The notes: generated by a model from the letters alone, not told the origin. Positions 10,259-20,600 are shown, counted from the stretch's first letter. The stretch: 64,000 nt of DNA from Lepidostoma basale (GCA_022606425.2 JAHDVF020001251.1:1660501-1724500); one strand, 5' to 3'. A program made the numbers and translations.

Positions 10259-10410
10259 GACATGTGATAGGTAGCTAATCGCCATTTTATTGTCACGTGA
10301 ATTCTACACCAGACCAAAGACAGTGTGAAAATCGCATTGCCATCGCCGGGAATCGAACCCAGGACCTTCGGCATGGAAGTCAGAGCTCGTAACCACTGGA
10401 TCCAAGCTTC
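10259..10410 (-). mobile_element. SINE-1 (tRNA-derived), minus orientation
   Basis: The B box ggttcgattcc and the cacactgtctttggtctggt block are visible on the minus strand. Pol III promoter boxes place it among tRNA-derived SINEs. Confidence 0.65.
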
Positions 10411-10424
10411 ATTAGGTATATATT

Positions 10425-10895
10425 CTGCTGAACGCGGTCTCCTCGGAGATCGACGTCTTTCAACTTAGTGAAAGTACGTTCAGAAGACAAATACATTGAC
10501 GACCTTCGTGGCAGAGTGGTTACGAGCTCTGACTTCCATGCCAAAGGTCCTGGGTTCGATTCCCGGCCATGGCAGTGTGATTGTCACACTGTCTTTGGTC
10601 TGGTGTAGAATTCACGTGGCAATAAAATGGCGATAGATTGGCTACCTATCACATGTCACGAGAATCAATATAATAGCTAAAATATAAAAATTGTATACTG
10701 TAATTGGGTCCAAACGACCTGTTGTGTACATAAAAAAAAAAAAAAAAAAAATACTCTTGATTTTAGAGAGAGTCTTGTCTTCCTAATGTCGAACCATCTC
10801 TCATGCCTTCCTGGTATTTTATGTAACACCTGTACTCAATAGATACCTTAAACATTTATGTTGTTTGTATTGTCTGTTGAGTTAATAGACTGAAT
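10425..10895 (+). mobile_element. NLR-T 3' end interrupted by SINE-1
   Basis: Halves 10425-10494 and 10749-10895 rejoin into the same sequence as 655-882. The TTTGA tail is nearly lost (ctgaataaaat). Confidence 0.6.
10495..10748 (+). mobile_element. SINE-1, full-length with poly-A tail
   Basis: Head gacgaccttcgtggcagagt (A-box region), B box ggttcgattcc, core cacactgtctttggtctggt, body ending in a long A run. The flanks repeat aaatac (10489-10494 and 10749-10754), a short target duplication in NLR-T. This is the best SINE-1 reference in the window. Confidence 0.75.
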
Positions 10896-11390
10896 AAAAT
10901 AACTGTTGTCGTAAGTTATTAGTTATTTATTATGTTGCCCTGATGTAGCCTGGGTCCAAGCGAAACTAGTTGGCATCAATTATAATAACCATACCGTGGT
11001 TGAATACAAAGTATTTTACACAAAATGCTGTTTTTCGAATCTTTTCAAATTTTCGAATATTGTTCTAATTTGATCACTTGTTTATATGTTCGCTTTAAAA
11101 ACTCGGGTTATAAATATCGATCGATCAGAGAACACAGGTGTTGTCTGTATCGACATTATGAAAGTTGTCGGAAATGCAATTACCCCCGCCTTGCACGGGA
11201 ATCTCGAAGTTTTCTCTGGAGTCTTTGTATTTTGTTCTCCCTGATCCCACCTTATCTATGGCTCCAGAAACAATCGCATCCATTTTATTTATCCAAAGCG
11301 TATCTACCGATATCTTCCCCGGATTATCACTTACTTTATTTCGAATTCATATACCTAACTGTTTTAATTTTATTTCAATTAAAATTGCTG
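10896..11390. other. Penelope-like scrap, then unique sequence
   Basis: 10930-10975 holds a degenerate CTGATG...CGAAAC arrangement. 11020-11390 has one 145-codon open frame (11025-11462) with biased, low-complexity composition and no family signature. I do not call it a gene. Confidence 0.35.
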
Positions 11391-11740
11391 TTTTTCATAT
11401 GTGAGCGTAAACAATTTTTTCTGTATTTTTCTTTTTTATATACTTTGTATATACAACACTAACTTAAAAAAATTAAAATTTCATATCAGACATGTTTCGA
11501 ACAACCGATCCTTTTTCAATGATTCATATTTAAAATATTATCTGTCAAAACTGATCATATTTGTAAACAATTTTATAATATTTTAATTATGTATCTTTAT
11601 AATATGTATCACTGAAGAATGACCGGTTGTCCGAAACGTGTCTGATTTTAAATTTTAAAAAAGAAAAAGACAAATAAAACATCTACAACACAAAGTATGG
11701 CGAACATAGAAGAAAAAAAATTGATTAAGAAAGCTTATGA
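11391..11740. mobile_element. Head-to-head Penelope-like terminal repeats
   Basis: 11480-11530 and 11605-11660 are inverted copies of one sequence, both containing the GAAAC...GTC block. The outer ctttgtat/acaaagta pieces also face each other. An inverted pair of terminal repeats is typical of Penelope-like insertions. Confidence 0.5.
11606..11647 (+). ncRNA. Hammerhead-ribozyme-like motif
   Basis: Helix I atca/tgat (11608-11611 with 11643-11646), core CTGAAGA (11612-11618), a 3-bp helix II (gac/gtc, with at and c unpaired), GAAA (11633-11636), cleavage triplet GTC (11640-11642). Helix II is weak. An inverted, more degraded partner is at 11480-11530. Confidence 0.4.
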
Positions 11741-12480
11741 AAAAGTGGTAACCCTAGTGCCCGACTTTTACAAAAATCCCTTTTTCAATAAGATCGACCA
11801 ACGTCAGAAGGTTCATTTTTCTTGCAGAGATAGTGTATAGATATCGCTAGCCACACAAAAAAATGTTAAAATTAAAAATGAAATTATTTTTAATGCAAAG
11901 TGGCCTTAGGGTATTGATGGTGCGCCTACGTAGCGGCCACCAGTGGCCTTGCGGTATTGAATTGGTTATATAAGATTATATATTATTTATGTTTCCAAAA
12001 AACAATTTACATCTTCTTCTCTATTGAGATACAATTAATCCTTAAAAATGATTAACCCACAATGGGTAAAATCAAGTATTTGTCTTCAAGTATTTGTATA
12101 CATTCAAAAACAAATTGTTTTATTTAATTATTTTATTGTAATGATAGATTTTCTATCCGCTTCTTTTTTGCGTTCTTTCTCTCGAGCCCCTGGAGAAATG
12201 GGTCAAGTTTCCGTCCCTGCGGTACACCGGAATAGCCAAAGCTTCCGCTTCCCGCCTACAAAACACCAGGATTTATTCCGATATCTCGAACGTTTTGTCT
12301 GTAGCCCGGGCATATCCGCAGGAGGAGAGATAAAGTCGAGATGAAAACTTCGGCCCCGACGAATAAATTTCCTGTCCAATGTTCGCCTCCGTGAATTGTT
12401 GAACTGGTTATATTTTAGTTTTAGTGCCCATGTTCTAAACAAAATTATTATATCGAACATTTTTGAAAATGTTAACTAAC
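11741..12480. other. Mostly unique sequence with an R8 5' end
   Basis: 12000-12052 is the 5' end of R8 on the minus strand. The rest shows no gene. Two imperfect 'gtggcctt...ggtattga' blocks near 11900 and 11950 form a small direct repeat. Confidence 0.4.
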
Positions 12481-12481
12481 T

Positions 12482-12622
12482 TACCAATTTACCATCACGC
12501 CGTCTCTCCGAAGGGGTAGGCTGAAAGTATCTACTGCCTCTCGATTCCTCAACATTCATACGTCGTATCATGCACGCACGTCGATTCCTCCGATTCCCCA
12601 CGTGGCCGACATATTGAATCTA
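12482..12622 (-). mobile_element. RTE-A 3' end
   Basis: Terminal ~140 bp with cgaaggggtaggctgaaag and the RRACMI..MNVEE-coding stretch, minus strand. Confidence 0.65.
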
Positions 12623-12649
12623 TTATATATGTTTAATTTTTCAGTAAAA

Positions 12650-13135
12650 GATTCTGGTGGTATAATAATACAATAAATTGGATAATTTATAGAGCGCCAT
12701 TTTTATGAATTACTCATCTCAAAGGCGCTGTAGAAAATGCTCCGTTTTATGAACTAGTTAAAAAATAAACATATTTAGTATGAGGGCTGCACCCAACGCA
12801 GTCGATCAACCCTTCTCATAATGAAAGGATAATTTGAAAAGTTACGTTTTGAGTCTCGATCTAAACTCTGACTGATTCTCAATGCAATTAAGGTCTGCTG
12901 GAAGATTGTTCCAGGCTGAAGGGCCGGCTACCGCGAAGGCTCGGTCGCCATAGTTTGTGCTAGGACTGCGTTTTGGCACAGTCAATCTACCTAAGTCTTA
13001 GCTGATCGCAATGTAGACTTTCTGGCATTCAGGTTCTCGTTGATGCAGAATTCAGATATATTAGCTGGTGCCATACCATGCAACGCCTTGAAGACCATCT
13101 AGCAGAGCTTTTATTGTATCCTTTCTGGACATTTC
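12650..13135 (-). mobile_element. CR1-like C-terminal fragment
   Basis: On the minus strand it shows 'gtgccaaaacgcag', FAVAGPSAWNNLPADLNCIE-like and LLDGLQGVAWYQL-like stretches and a trinucleotide tail near 12662. Related to 6601-6960 but more divergent. Confidence 0.6.
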
Positions 13136-13137
13136 AG

Positions 13138-13565
13138 CTAGTGGTGTCCATTATTTGGACATGATCGTACCTGTCCCTTCTCAGCTGTCTACTTCATCTT
13201 ATAATATCCTCGGCCTCAAAGGGATAAGATCTCAAAGGGAGCGAGTGTATAAATTATATATATATTATAGACCTCGGAGTTATACATCGAAACGTCCGTA
13301 TTTCATTAGCGACCTGAACGTGACCGAATCGCGAACTTATCGCTCCTACCTAACTCCTTGAGCGGTTAAAGTTTAAACTTATTATCCCGCCCTCCCCGAA
13401 AGTAGCAATTGAATCCGTTTCCCTTTTGACCGATCATCGGCTTTCTTAAGGGATAAACTTTTTAGGCAGACCCGGGATTAGGTCGATACACCCGCGCGCC
13501 TTTTAATTATCCCAGGGCCGCGTATTCATTATTTCATCCGTCCCGCCGCCAGGGGCGCACTCGCA
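13138..13565. other. Short RTE-E piece, then unique sequence
   Basis: 13138-13215 matches RTE-E (minus, compare 20375-20460). From 13216 to 13565 I see no repeat or gene. 13470-13560 is GC-rich. Confidence 0.4.
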
Positions 13566-14755
13566 GTGCCGAAAAATTTTTTTTTTCATAAAATAAATCA
13601 CGTCCTACGAATTACATAATAATAATAATAATAATAATAATTAGGCTGATTTGTGTAGCGCCGTTTTCGTGAATAGCTCACCTCAAGGGCGCTTTGACAC
13701 TGTTTTTAGTCATGAGAGCTGCATGTAACACCAGTGTATTAAATTGTTTTAACAAACAAACACACAACATGGAGAACGGACCGCCACACTATTCTATCCT
13801 TACATACTTCTCTAGCTTGCTCCACGTTTATACAGCGAGTCATACACGCACGTCGATTCTTCCGACTCTTAACATGACCAGCCGACTTCTTATCTCGGTC
13901 TATCTGGACTCCGTACTGCATTTACATCGTTATCGTATACTTTCTTAACCATTCTTTCTCCATTCATGCGCTGCATATGTCCGAACCAACGCAGCGATCC
14001 TTTCATAATTGTATTCACAATACTTTATTCCGCTCTACATTCCTTTCTTATTGCATTTGAAATTCTGTCCTACACCGTTCTAACACACATACGTCTAAGG
14101 GACCTCATATCTACCGCATTTTTTTTCATAAAATAAATCACGTCCTACCAATGCCATTATTAAATTGTTTTAACAAACAAACAAACCATATCGCCACACT
14201 ATTCTATTCTTACACACTTCTCTAGCGTCCTCCACATTCGTAAAGCGAGTCATACACGCACGTCGATTCTTCCGACTTTTAACATGACCAACCTTTAAAA
14301 TTTGATTTATTTAGATTAGTTAGCGTATACTTTCTTCGCCATTATTTCTCCATATATGCGCTCCATATGTCCAAACCAACGCAGCGATCATTTCATAATT
14401 GTATTCATAATACCTTCTTCCGCTCTAAATTCCTTTCTTATATCAGCATTTGAAATTCTGTCCTACATCGTTCTAACTCACATACGTCTAAGGGACCTCA
14501 TATCTACCCATTTATTCGGCTCTCATTCTTCTTCTGCTAGTTACATGCTTCACTTCCATACATAAGGGATGGGACCAGAACTCCATTGCGAACGCCAATT
14601 TTCGCTTTCATTGATTAATTCTTGTTTCCGATAACTATTAACTTTGTTACCCGCACAAACCCTTATTTCGACGTAACTATCCGTTCGGCCATCCGCTGTG
14701 AACATGCTACCTAAATACACATATTCACTCACCTGCTCCAAGTTCTATTCGTTCA
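13566..14755 (-). repeat. Tandem duplication of an RTE-A segment plus its flank
   Basis: Two direct copies, 13566-14120 and about 14120-14560, share the non-RTE flank cataaaataaatcacgtcct, the attaaattgttttaac segment and the RTE-A body on the minus strand. Copy 1 carries a 3' CR1 fragment (13612-13738) that copy 2 lacks. 14560-14755 continues RTE-A (QVSEYVYLGSMFTADGRTD). Confidence 0.6.
13612..13738 (-). mobile_element. CR1-like 3' terminus with ATA tail
   Basis: (ATA)n tail followed by gtagcgccgttttcgtgaat and the CR1 terminal block, minus strand. The empty site is visible at 14145-14160. Confidence 0.55.
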
Positions 14756-14764
14756 CACTTATGT

Positions 14765-15098
14765 TACAAAATGTCATTTGCTTCTTCTGCCAACTCCATG
14801 CTTCACTTCCATACATAAGGGTTAGGGACTAGAACTCCATTGTGCACTGCCATCTTTACTTCAGTCGATATATTTCTATTTGTGGTAATGGCTTTGAGTG
14901 CACCATTTATTTTGTTTTCAGCTCCAACCCTTCTTCCGATATCTTTCTCCATTCTTCCATCTCTTGTAAACATGCTTCCCAGATAAACAAATTCGGTAAC
15001 TTGCTCTAATTTCTCACCGTTCGCACTTATGTCACAACCGTCATACATTCTTCCTTTTCAAATACCATAACTTTAACACGTTCATCACAAGGTCATAC
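14765..15098 (-). mobile_element. RTE-A fragment
   Basis: Frame 14803-15048 reads ISANGEKLEQVTEFVYLGSM, FTRDGRMEKDIGRRV and NKINGALKAI..., the segment just downstream of the RT domain. No 3' tail, because it abuts the neighbouring RTE-A copy. Confidence 0.7.
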
Positions 15099-15099
15099 T

Positions 15100-15596
15100 A
15101 AAGGCCGTGCCACACTGTTTGAAACAAGCTTTCCACAGGGGTGACCTTGGTGGAGAGCTGTGGAGCCCACGGTTGGTGTAGCGTCCACATACTGTTTTAA
15201 ACAAGCTCTCCACCTTTGTGGAGCGATGTGGAGCCCACGGTTGGTGTGGCGTCCACACTATTTAATACAAGGCTCCCACCTCAGTGTGTTGCCGACTAGG
15301 TCCCAAAGACAGGGCATGTCCCTATACAGTTCAATAAATTCACTGATCATTTCTTTTTCTCGCGTAGACACCATTTTCGTTCATACGTCCGCACTCCACC
15401 GATGCCGCAATGCAACTGACCTTGACTGGTGGAATGTGGAGCGCCAACTGTGGAATGCGTGTTTACAACTGTGGACCACGCATACTATGCGCGTCCGTCT
15501 ACAAATTTTGGTTTCAAACAAGTGTCCACACAGTTTTAAATCACTGGTGGAGACCGATGTGGAGAGCTTGTTTAAAACAGTGTGGCACGGCTTTTA
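15100..15596 (-). mobile_element. PIF/Harbinger-type deletion derivative
   Basis: Terminal inverted repeats of ~34 bp: left 15100-15134 (aaaggccgtgccacactg...), right 15561-15595 (...cagtgtggcacggctttt). Subterminal tggagcccacggttggtgt units are repeated at 15151-15180 and 15230-15258. It contains a MADF-domain remnant at 15258-15374. No clear target duplication, because both flanks are other transposons. Confidence 0.6.
15258..15374 (-). pseudogene. MADF-domain protein remnant of a Harbinger element
   Basis: Starts at ATG 15374 (minus) and reads MVSTREKEMISEFIELYRDM then PCLWDLVGNTL, stopping at TAG (15258-15260) after 38 codons. FIELYRxxPCLW is the start of the MADF (Myb-like) DNA-binding domain. 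The second ORF of animal PIF/Harbinger transposons encodes such a protein beside the transposase. Here only the first helix region survives, with no transposase in the element. Confidence 0.6.
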
Positions 15597-15603
15597 TTGC
15601 ATA

Positions 15604-15835
15604 CATTCCAGTCAGAGCCAATAAAGCTTGTTTCTATGATCGTGCTTTCAGCGTTGCGGGTCCGTTGGCGTGGAATAGCCTCCATGTTAGTATTAAGTAT
15701 AAGGATAGTGACGTTAAATTTAAGAAACAACTGAAGACTGCACTGTTCGGTCAGTCATTTACTAGTGCGCCCTTGGAGTAATTGATTTTATAAAACGGCG
15801 CACTTAAAATACAAATCATAATAATAATAATAATC
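15604..15835 (+). mobile_element. CR1-like 3' end
   Basis: Nearly identical to the last ~230 bp of the copy at 4166-4760 (RANKACFYDRAFSVAGPLAW), ending at taa and an (ATA)n tail. A recent 5'-truncated copy. Confidence 0.75.
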
Positions 15836-16370
15836 GTACATTCTTGAAACTAGGACTGTATAATTTATTTATTATAGATAGTTTTATTCCACTTTGGTTT
15901 ATGGATTCGGTTGGTTTCGGCAGCTCGCTGCCATCTTTTGGATCCAGATATAGAATATAAATTAACCTTAACTTGTATTCTTTCTCTGTAAGTTATATTT
16001 TTTCCTTTTCTTCAATTAACTCCCGAAATTTATCTGGCTTGTTTAATAAGTTAAACATTTTTATTAGATTCTCCCGCGCCCCTGCGACCCTTTCTCCCCT
16101 ACCCCCGCTTCCCCGGTCCACCGGAGGGCAGATTACTATAATTAACTGTATCCGATAGAGATCCTCTTCTTTCCCACGGAGGGGATAAGAAAAATATCCC
16201 CACAATTCCCTACAAAATACCTGATAACCGCCTAAGTACAGCCTATTAGCAATTAAATACTCTTACTTTGGGCCTGTTTGAATCTCGCTTTTCGGCAACC
16301 GAATTTCGCTTTCTTTTAAACGGTACGATAAATGACTGCTAATCTTAATAATGGAATTCTAGTGCCAACC
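15836..16370. other. Penelope-like scrap, then unique sequence
   Basis: 15885-15950 holds the minus-strand block with ggtttcggcagctcgctgcc. 15966-16370 has no recognised feature. Confidence 0.4.
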
Positions 16371-16437
16371 CAAATCCCGTAGAAATGAGATCTCTGAGAA
16401 GAATATGTCGGAAAACGATATACAAGGCAAATGATTA

Positions 16438-16615
16438 CCTCGGAGGTCGACATATTTCGTGATGGTGTGAGTTGCCTCAGGGTTGCAATATCAATGTTAT
16501 TATTTTTTCTTATTCATAAGCTTAATTCTTTTTAATGCATCTATTTTTATAATGTTATTGAAAACGATCTGGAATTGTATGTCTGTAATGTTTGTGATTT
16601 TTATCAAAATAAATT
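16438..16615 (+). mobile_element. NLR-G 3' end
   Basis: Matches 38765-38965 almost throughout (cctcggaggtcgacatattt ... gtgatttttatcaaaataaa). It is nested in RTE-A. The uninterrupted host sequence can be read at 17020-17055. Confidence 0.6.
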
Positions 16616-16712
16616 AAATGAAATCATAAGTAAAAATAAAAAAAGATCCCTGACATGGTTTGGACACATGGAACGAACGGACGAGAGAAGAATGGTTAAA
16701 ATCTGAAATGAA

Positions 16713-16935
16713 CGACCTTCGTGGCCGATTGGTTAGTACATTGACTGCCACCCCGAAGGTTCCGGGTCCGATTCCCGGCGAAGGCAGTATGATTGTCACA
16801 CTGTCTTTGGTCTAGTGTAGAATTCACGTGACAATAAAATGTCGATAGATAAGCTATCTATCACATGTCACGAGAATCACTGTGATAGCTATAATAAGCT
16901 TTACATCGATTTGGCTCATGCTGTCATAATGTAAA
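16713..16935 (+). mobile_element. SINE-1
   Basis: Head acgaccttcgtggccgattg, B-box region ggtccgattcc, core cacactgtctttggtctagt, long 3' body ending near agcaattcaacaaaatag. Moderately diverged. Confidence 0.7.
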
Positions 16936-17335
16936 GAGCAATTCAACAAAATAGTAAAATAATGAAAAATAAATAATAATACGATAGAATACCGAACGAC
17001 GAAATAAGAAAGAAATATAAGGCAAATGATTACATCATAAATAAAAATAAATAAAGGATCCATGAGACTATTTAGACACATGGAACGAATGGACGAGAGA
17101 AGAATGGTTAAAATGTTGTATACAAGCAGTGTGAGTGGAGAGAGAGTCCTTAGAAGACCAAGGTAAGCATGGCATGATCAAATTGATCAAATACTGACAG
17201 GCGGCCACATTCGAGGTAATAAAAAATCGACGAGCGTGCATGGTACGATGTATGAATGTAGAGGAAGCCAGAGAGGTATGTCACGACAGAGCAGTATGTC
17301 GGTCCATCCACTCGATGATGGCTAGTTAGTTATGT

Positions 17336-17945
17336 TGACTAAAGTATGAGGCTTGACAGAAATATTATATAAGAAATGAATACAGTGCTAGTGAAATTAT
17401 TATTAACAAAATTATGAAAGAATCATTAAGATGGTTTGGATACATGGAAATAACGAGTGAATTAATAATGGTAAAAAAGTTTATGTCAATGCCGTATACG
17501 GAGCTAGAAATGGACTTATACCGAGGAAAACGTAGCACGATCAGTCGTGGGTGCATGACACTACGAGTATATATGAATGTAGACACAAAATCAGAAAGGT
17601 ACGTAAGGTGGATTAATGCCTTCTAAATAAAATTACGGAAGGGTCACTAAGATGGTTTGGACATATGGAACGAATGAATGAGGGAAGAATGATCCATCCT
17701 CTCTGCCTACCACCGCTCCGGGGAAACAGCGAACAACAAACGTGATGGTTAGTTAGTTAGTTATAAATGGAAAAAGAAGTCGAGGAAGACTTAAGAAAGT
17801 AATAAATTACTGAATGGCGGTCATATTGTATAAATGTAGAATAGGCGCGAGAGTTATGCCAAGATAGAACAATGTGGTGGTCCATCGTCTCTGCTTACCC
17901 TTCCAGAGAAAGGGAGTGATGGTTAATTAATTGACTTAGTTCGTA
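17336..17945 (+). mobile_element. Three decayed RTE-A 3' pieces in a row
   Basis: 17340-17600, 17620-17765 and 17766-17945 each show MNKIMKESLRWFGYME-like or MERMNEGRMI-like blocks or the last 120 bp. Two end in gttagttagttat or gttaattaattgact. Old copies. Confidence 0.55.
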
Positions 17946-18240
17946 TTTTCCTATTTTGATTATTTATTTTTAAAAACATACATATATTTTATTGAGTAAA
18001 AAACTCGTTATAGGCAGTTAAGTTGGCTAGTTTAGATTTCGTGATCAGTGACAATTCGTCCTGACATCCTGACGTCGAATTAGTTAAATCCCTGCACATA
18101 AAGGTCCTTTGTTCAAAAAAGGGTCCGAGCACGACCGAAGAACCACCTCCCGGCAACCGAACGTGTATCCATTGTGTTCTTAAGCACCCCCAATTTGTGC
18201 GTTTTCTGTTTGCATTGTTTTTTTTTAACATTCCACTATG
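17946..18240. other. No recognisable gene or repeat
   Basis: Unique sequence. An 80-codon minus-strand open frame has no family signature. Confidence 0.35.
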
Positions 18241-19690
18241 TACAAATTGTCGTGTTTCGTGCTATACGTGCTGCGGCATTTAATCTATCAAACTTTTGGT
18301 AAAAAAAATATAAACAATATATTTTAAGATAATCTGATGATTTTACTGAAATCTCTTGATAGAAGTTCATTTTAAATAATATATAAACTATTAAATTAAA
18401 ATACTTTGTTTTATGTATCAAAAAAATGATATATTATTGTAACACCTGGAGATGTTAAACATAGGTTGACGAATCAGCTGTTGCGTAAAATAAGAATACA
18501 ATTGTGATACATAAAACAATTTTTTTTAAATTTAACAGTTTATAATGTTAAAGTATCATGTTTCGGCCAAAACAATGGACTATTTTTGAATAATATTTAA
18601 ATTAAGCGATGTTTTTTAACGACTTCCAATTTTGTCCTTATTTCGATAGCGACCGGTTTCGCCTGGATTGCTGGCATCGACCGACTAGTGCCACTGTTAC
18701 AATATTATGCGTCTATACAAAAATCATCTTATAATTCTACAAAATTTACTGATTTAAGTATTGGTATTAAAGTTATTTTAGAGGATTCGTATTCAATATA
18801 ATAGAATTATTTTTTTTATTACATCTGACATATTTATATATAACATTTGAAAAATGGTTACTTTTATTTTTAATATTACTTAATTTACATTTAATTTATT
18901 ATGTATGTCGGTCCGGTAGGTTGGCGTCGCCTTTTTTGGTTTTTCCATCCATTATAATAGTCCATGTTTGAGCTGCAAAGGTCTGGAATCATAATAAAAC
19001 AATTTTTTGGCAACAATCCATTTTATTTATTCATTTATATAGGGAGTAACAAACTTGACTAAGCAAACAGTAATTGATCATTGGGGATTATTTGGTCAGG
19101 GGTGTTGTATTTGAGCCAATTGATTTCTAAAATGTCTAATTTGTCAAGTATCATAAAATAATAATTAAATAAAACGATGTTTTTTAACTACTTCCACTTT
19201 TGTCTTTATTTAGACAGCGACAGCTGTCTAAATAAAGACAAAAGTGGAAGTAGTGAAAAAACATCGTTTTATTTAATTATTATTTAAAATGAACTTCCAT
19301 CAAGAGATTTCAGTAAAATCATTTTATTATAAAATACATTATTCTGTTTGTCTGTTTTATATTTGTATATTTAACCCGTCAACTTCATAATACATTATCA
19401 CCTTACTCCTTTATTAAATGAATTCAAACGCTGTTTTCATTTTTAAAAAAATTGTTATTAGAAACATCAAGTTCATTTGTAAATAATAATAAAATAAAAT
19501 TTAGTTATTTTTTTTAAAGATATATATTTAGTTAAATTCCACTTAAGTTTATGGTTTCGACCGATTTCGGCAGCTCACATGGCAGCAAGATGCCACTCCA
19601 GAAAAGGGAAGCGAGCTGTGGAAACCGGTCAAAGCCATAAACCTGTGTGGTATTTGACTAAATATATATTTAAAATAAAATTAGTATAGT
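18241..19690. mobile_element. Penelope-like terminal-repeat cluster
   Basis: Several PLE-type pieces in both orientations: a degraded CTGGAGA...GAATCAGCTGTT motif at 18447-18490, gcgaccggtttcgcc at 18651, the palindrome at 19156-19285, and two opposed ggcagc/gcagct blocks at 19560-19640. 18335-18380 is an inverted copy of 19283-19330. No ORF. Confidence 0.5.
19156..19285. repeat. Near-perfect palindrome, 63-bp arms
   Basis: Arms 19156-19218 and 19223-19285 are complementary with one mismatch. The loop is gaca (19219-19222). Both arms contain acttccacttttgtctttat, a PLE-like segment. Confidence 0.85.
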
Positions 19691-19739
19691 GTTTATTTAA
19701 AGTTTTTAGTGTGTTTTACTAATATCTTATATTAATGGG

Positions 19740-19870
19740 TAAAATAGAGGATTGAGTGGACAGGAGTGAGCGGAGTTCAGTACCTGTTCTAAGTGGCGCA
19801 GGACAGAGATGCCCTCGCTGCAGTGATCGCCAACGTTAGGGAAACCTGACACGGCACCGTAAAAAGAAGA
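19740..19870 (+). mobile_element. RTE-B 3' end
   Basis: Broken frame LSGQE-, VPVLSGAGQRCPRCSDRQR- is an off-frame version of WTG..LLQVAQDRDALAAVIANV. It ends in aaaaagaaga. Followed by another RTE-like tail on the minus strand (19925-19965). Confidence 0.55.
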
Positions 19871-19999
19871 CTGTGTTTAATGTTTTACATTCATTCTCCT
19901 GGTTATGAGGGAATCATCGTCATTATCAGCTTGTAGCCGTCCACTCCTTGACCTAGGCTGAAACTTTTTTTGTAATTTTAAAACAAGTTATTCTAATGT

Positions 20000-20024
20000 G
20001 TTTTTTCTTCTTCTCTTGTTACAG
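20000..20024 (+). promoter_or_regulatory. Candidate 3' splice site of a recursive splice site
   Basis: ctaat branch-site match at 19993-19997, pyrimidine tract 20000-20020 and acag ending at 20024, directly followed by gtaagg. AG and GT abut with no exon between, the form of a ratchet point. See 20025-20081. Confidence 0.5.
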
Positions 20025-20081
20025 GTAAGGATATTCGTCCTGTTCAATCAATTGCGTTTTTTCTGGTGATCTCGTGCGCGG
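20025..20081 (+). other. Candidate recursive-splice exon / micro-exon A
   Basis: 57 nt between the AG at 20023-20024 and a donor gtatgt at 20082. The segment itself begins gtaagg, a good 5' splice site. Read in phase 1 it is open: (G)KDIRPVQSIAFFLVISCA plus one leftover g. Length divisible by three; entry and exit phases both 1. Either the GTAAGG donor is used (zero-length exon, recursive splicing) or the downstream donor is used (a 19-codon cassette). The peptide is not recognised; the hydrophobic stretch may be chance. Confidence 0.45.
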
Positions 20082-20194
20082 GTATGTAATAAAATTATCT
20101 ATTTCGTATGATCTACAACATTTCGATCTACGGATCGATCATAAATAATCTCGTTAGATCCCTGCCTAATTTGTTGTCAGAAGTGATGATGATC

Positions 20195-20600
20195 CATGTT
20201 TTATTATATCTTCTTCTTCTTTGTTGTAGGCCTATGTGGTCTGTTCTCCAGAGTGTTGCTCCTCCTGTGAGGTAGACTCCCAGCTGTCCTTCCATCTTTT
20301 AGGAGGTCTTCCACGAGGACGAGTCCCATGAGGCTGATTATGTAGTGCAATATAGGGGAGTCTGGTGGTGTCCATTCTTTGAACATGACCGTACCAGTCC
20401 CTTTTTCACTGTCTGCTCCATCTTATAATATCCTTAACCTCACACATCTCTCTTATTCTGGTGTTTCTCACGCGATCTTTCAGTGTCTTGCCTGCTATCG
20501 TCCTCAGTGTCTTCATTTCGGAGGTCCTCAAAACTTGTTTCGCCTTTACTGTGTCTGCCCTTGCTTCGACGCCATATGTTATTATTGGTCCTAAAAAGAT
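20195..20600 (-). mobile_element. RTE-E C-terminal fragment
   Basis: Minus strand reads TRPRGRPPKRWKDSWEST, HVQRMDTTRLPYIALHNQP-like and MKTLRTIAGKTLKDRV-like stretches, with a (GAA)n tail at 20207-20220. Homologous to 32496-32850. Confidence 0.6.

Larger units (their letters stand above)
16379..17335 (+). mobile_element. RTE-A copies interrupted by NLR-G and SINE-1
   Basis: 16379-16437 (EMRSLRRICRKTIYKAND) continues after NLR-G (16438-16615) at 16616-16712 (LTWFGHMERTDERRMVK). After SINE-1 (16713-16935) a second, longer RTE-A piece runs 16970-17335 and ends in ctagttagttat. All frames are broken. Confidence 0.6.

Noticed and set aside
10495..10600. Functional tRNA gene
   Set aside because: A- and B-box-like sequences are present, but there is no cloverleaf acceptor stem and the unit is a repeated SINE head.
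11025..11462. 145-codon open frame as a host gene
   Set aside because: Low-complexity composition, no recognisable domain, no splice context, and it runs into a Penelope-like repeat.
15160..15624. 154-codon open frame as a host gene
   Set aside because: It lies across the inverted termini of the Harbinger derivative, in a non-coding orientation relative to the MADF remnant. The frame is by chance.
20021..20030. Site A as an ordinary internal exon only
   Set aside because: Possible, but the immediate GTAAGG after AG and the same motif at 47212-47221 make a recursive-splice reading at least as likely, so I kept both options.
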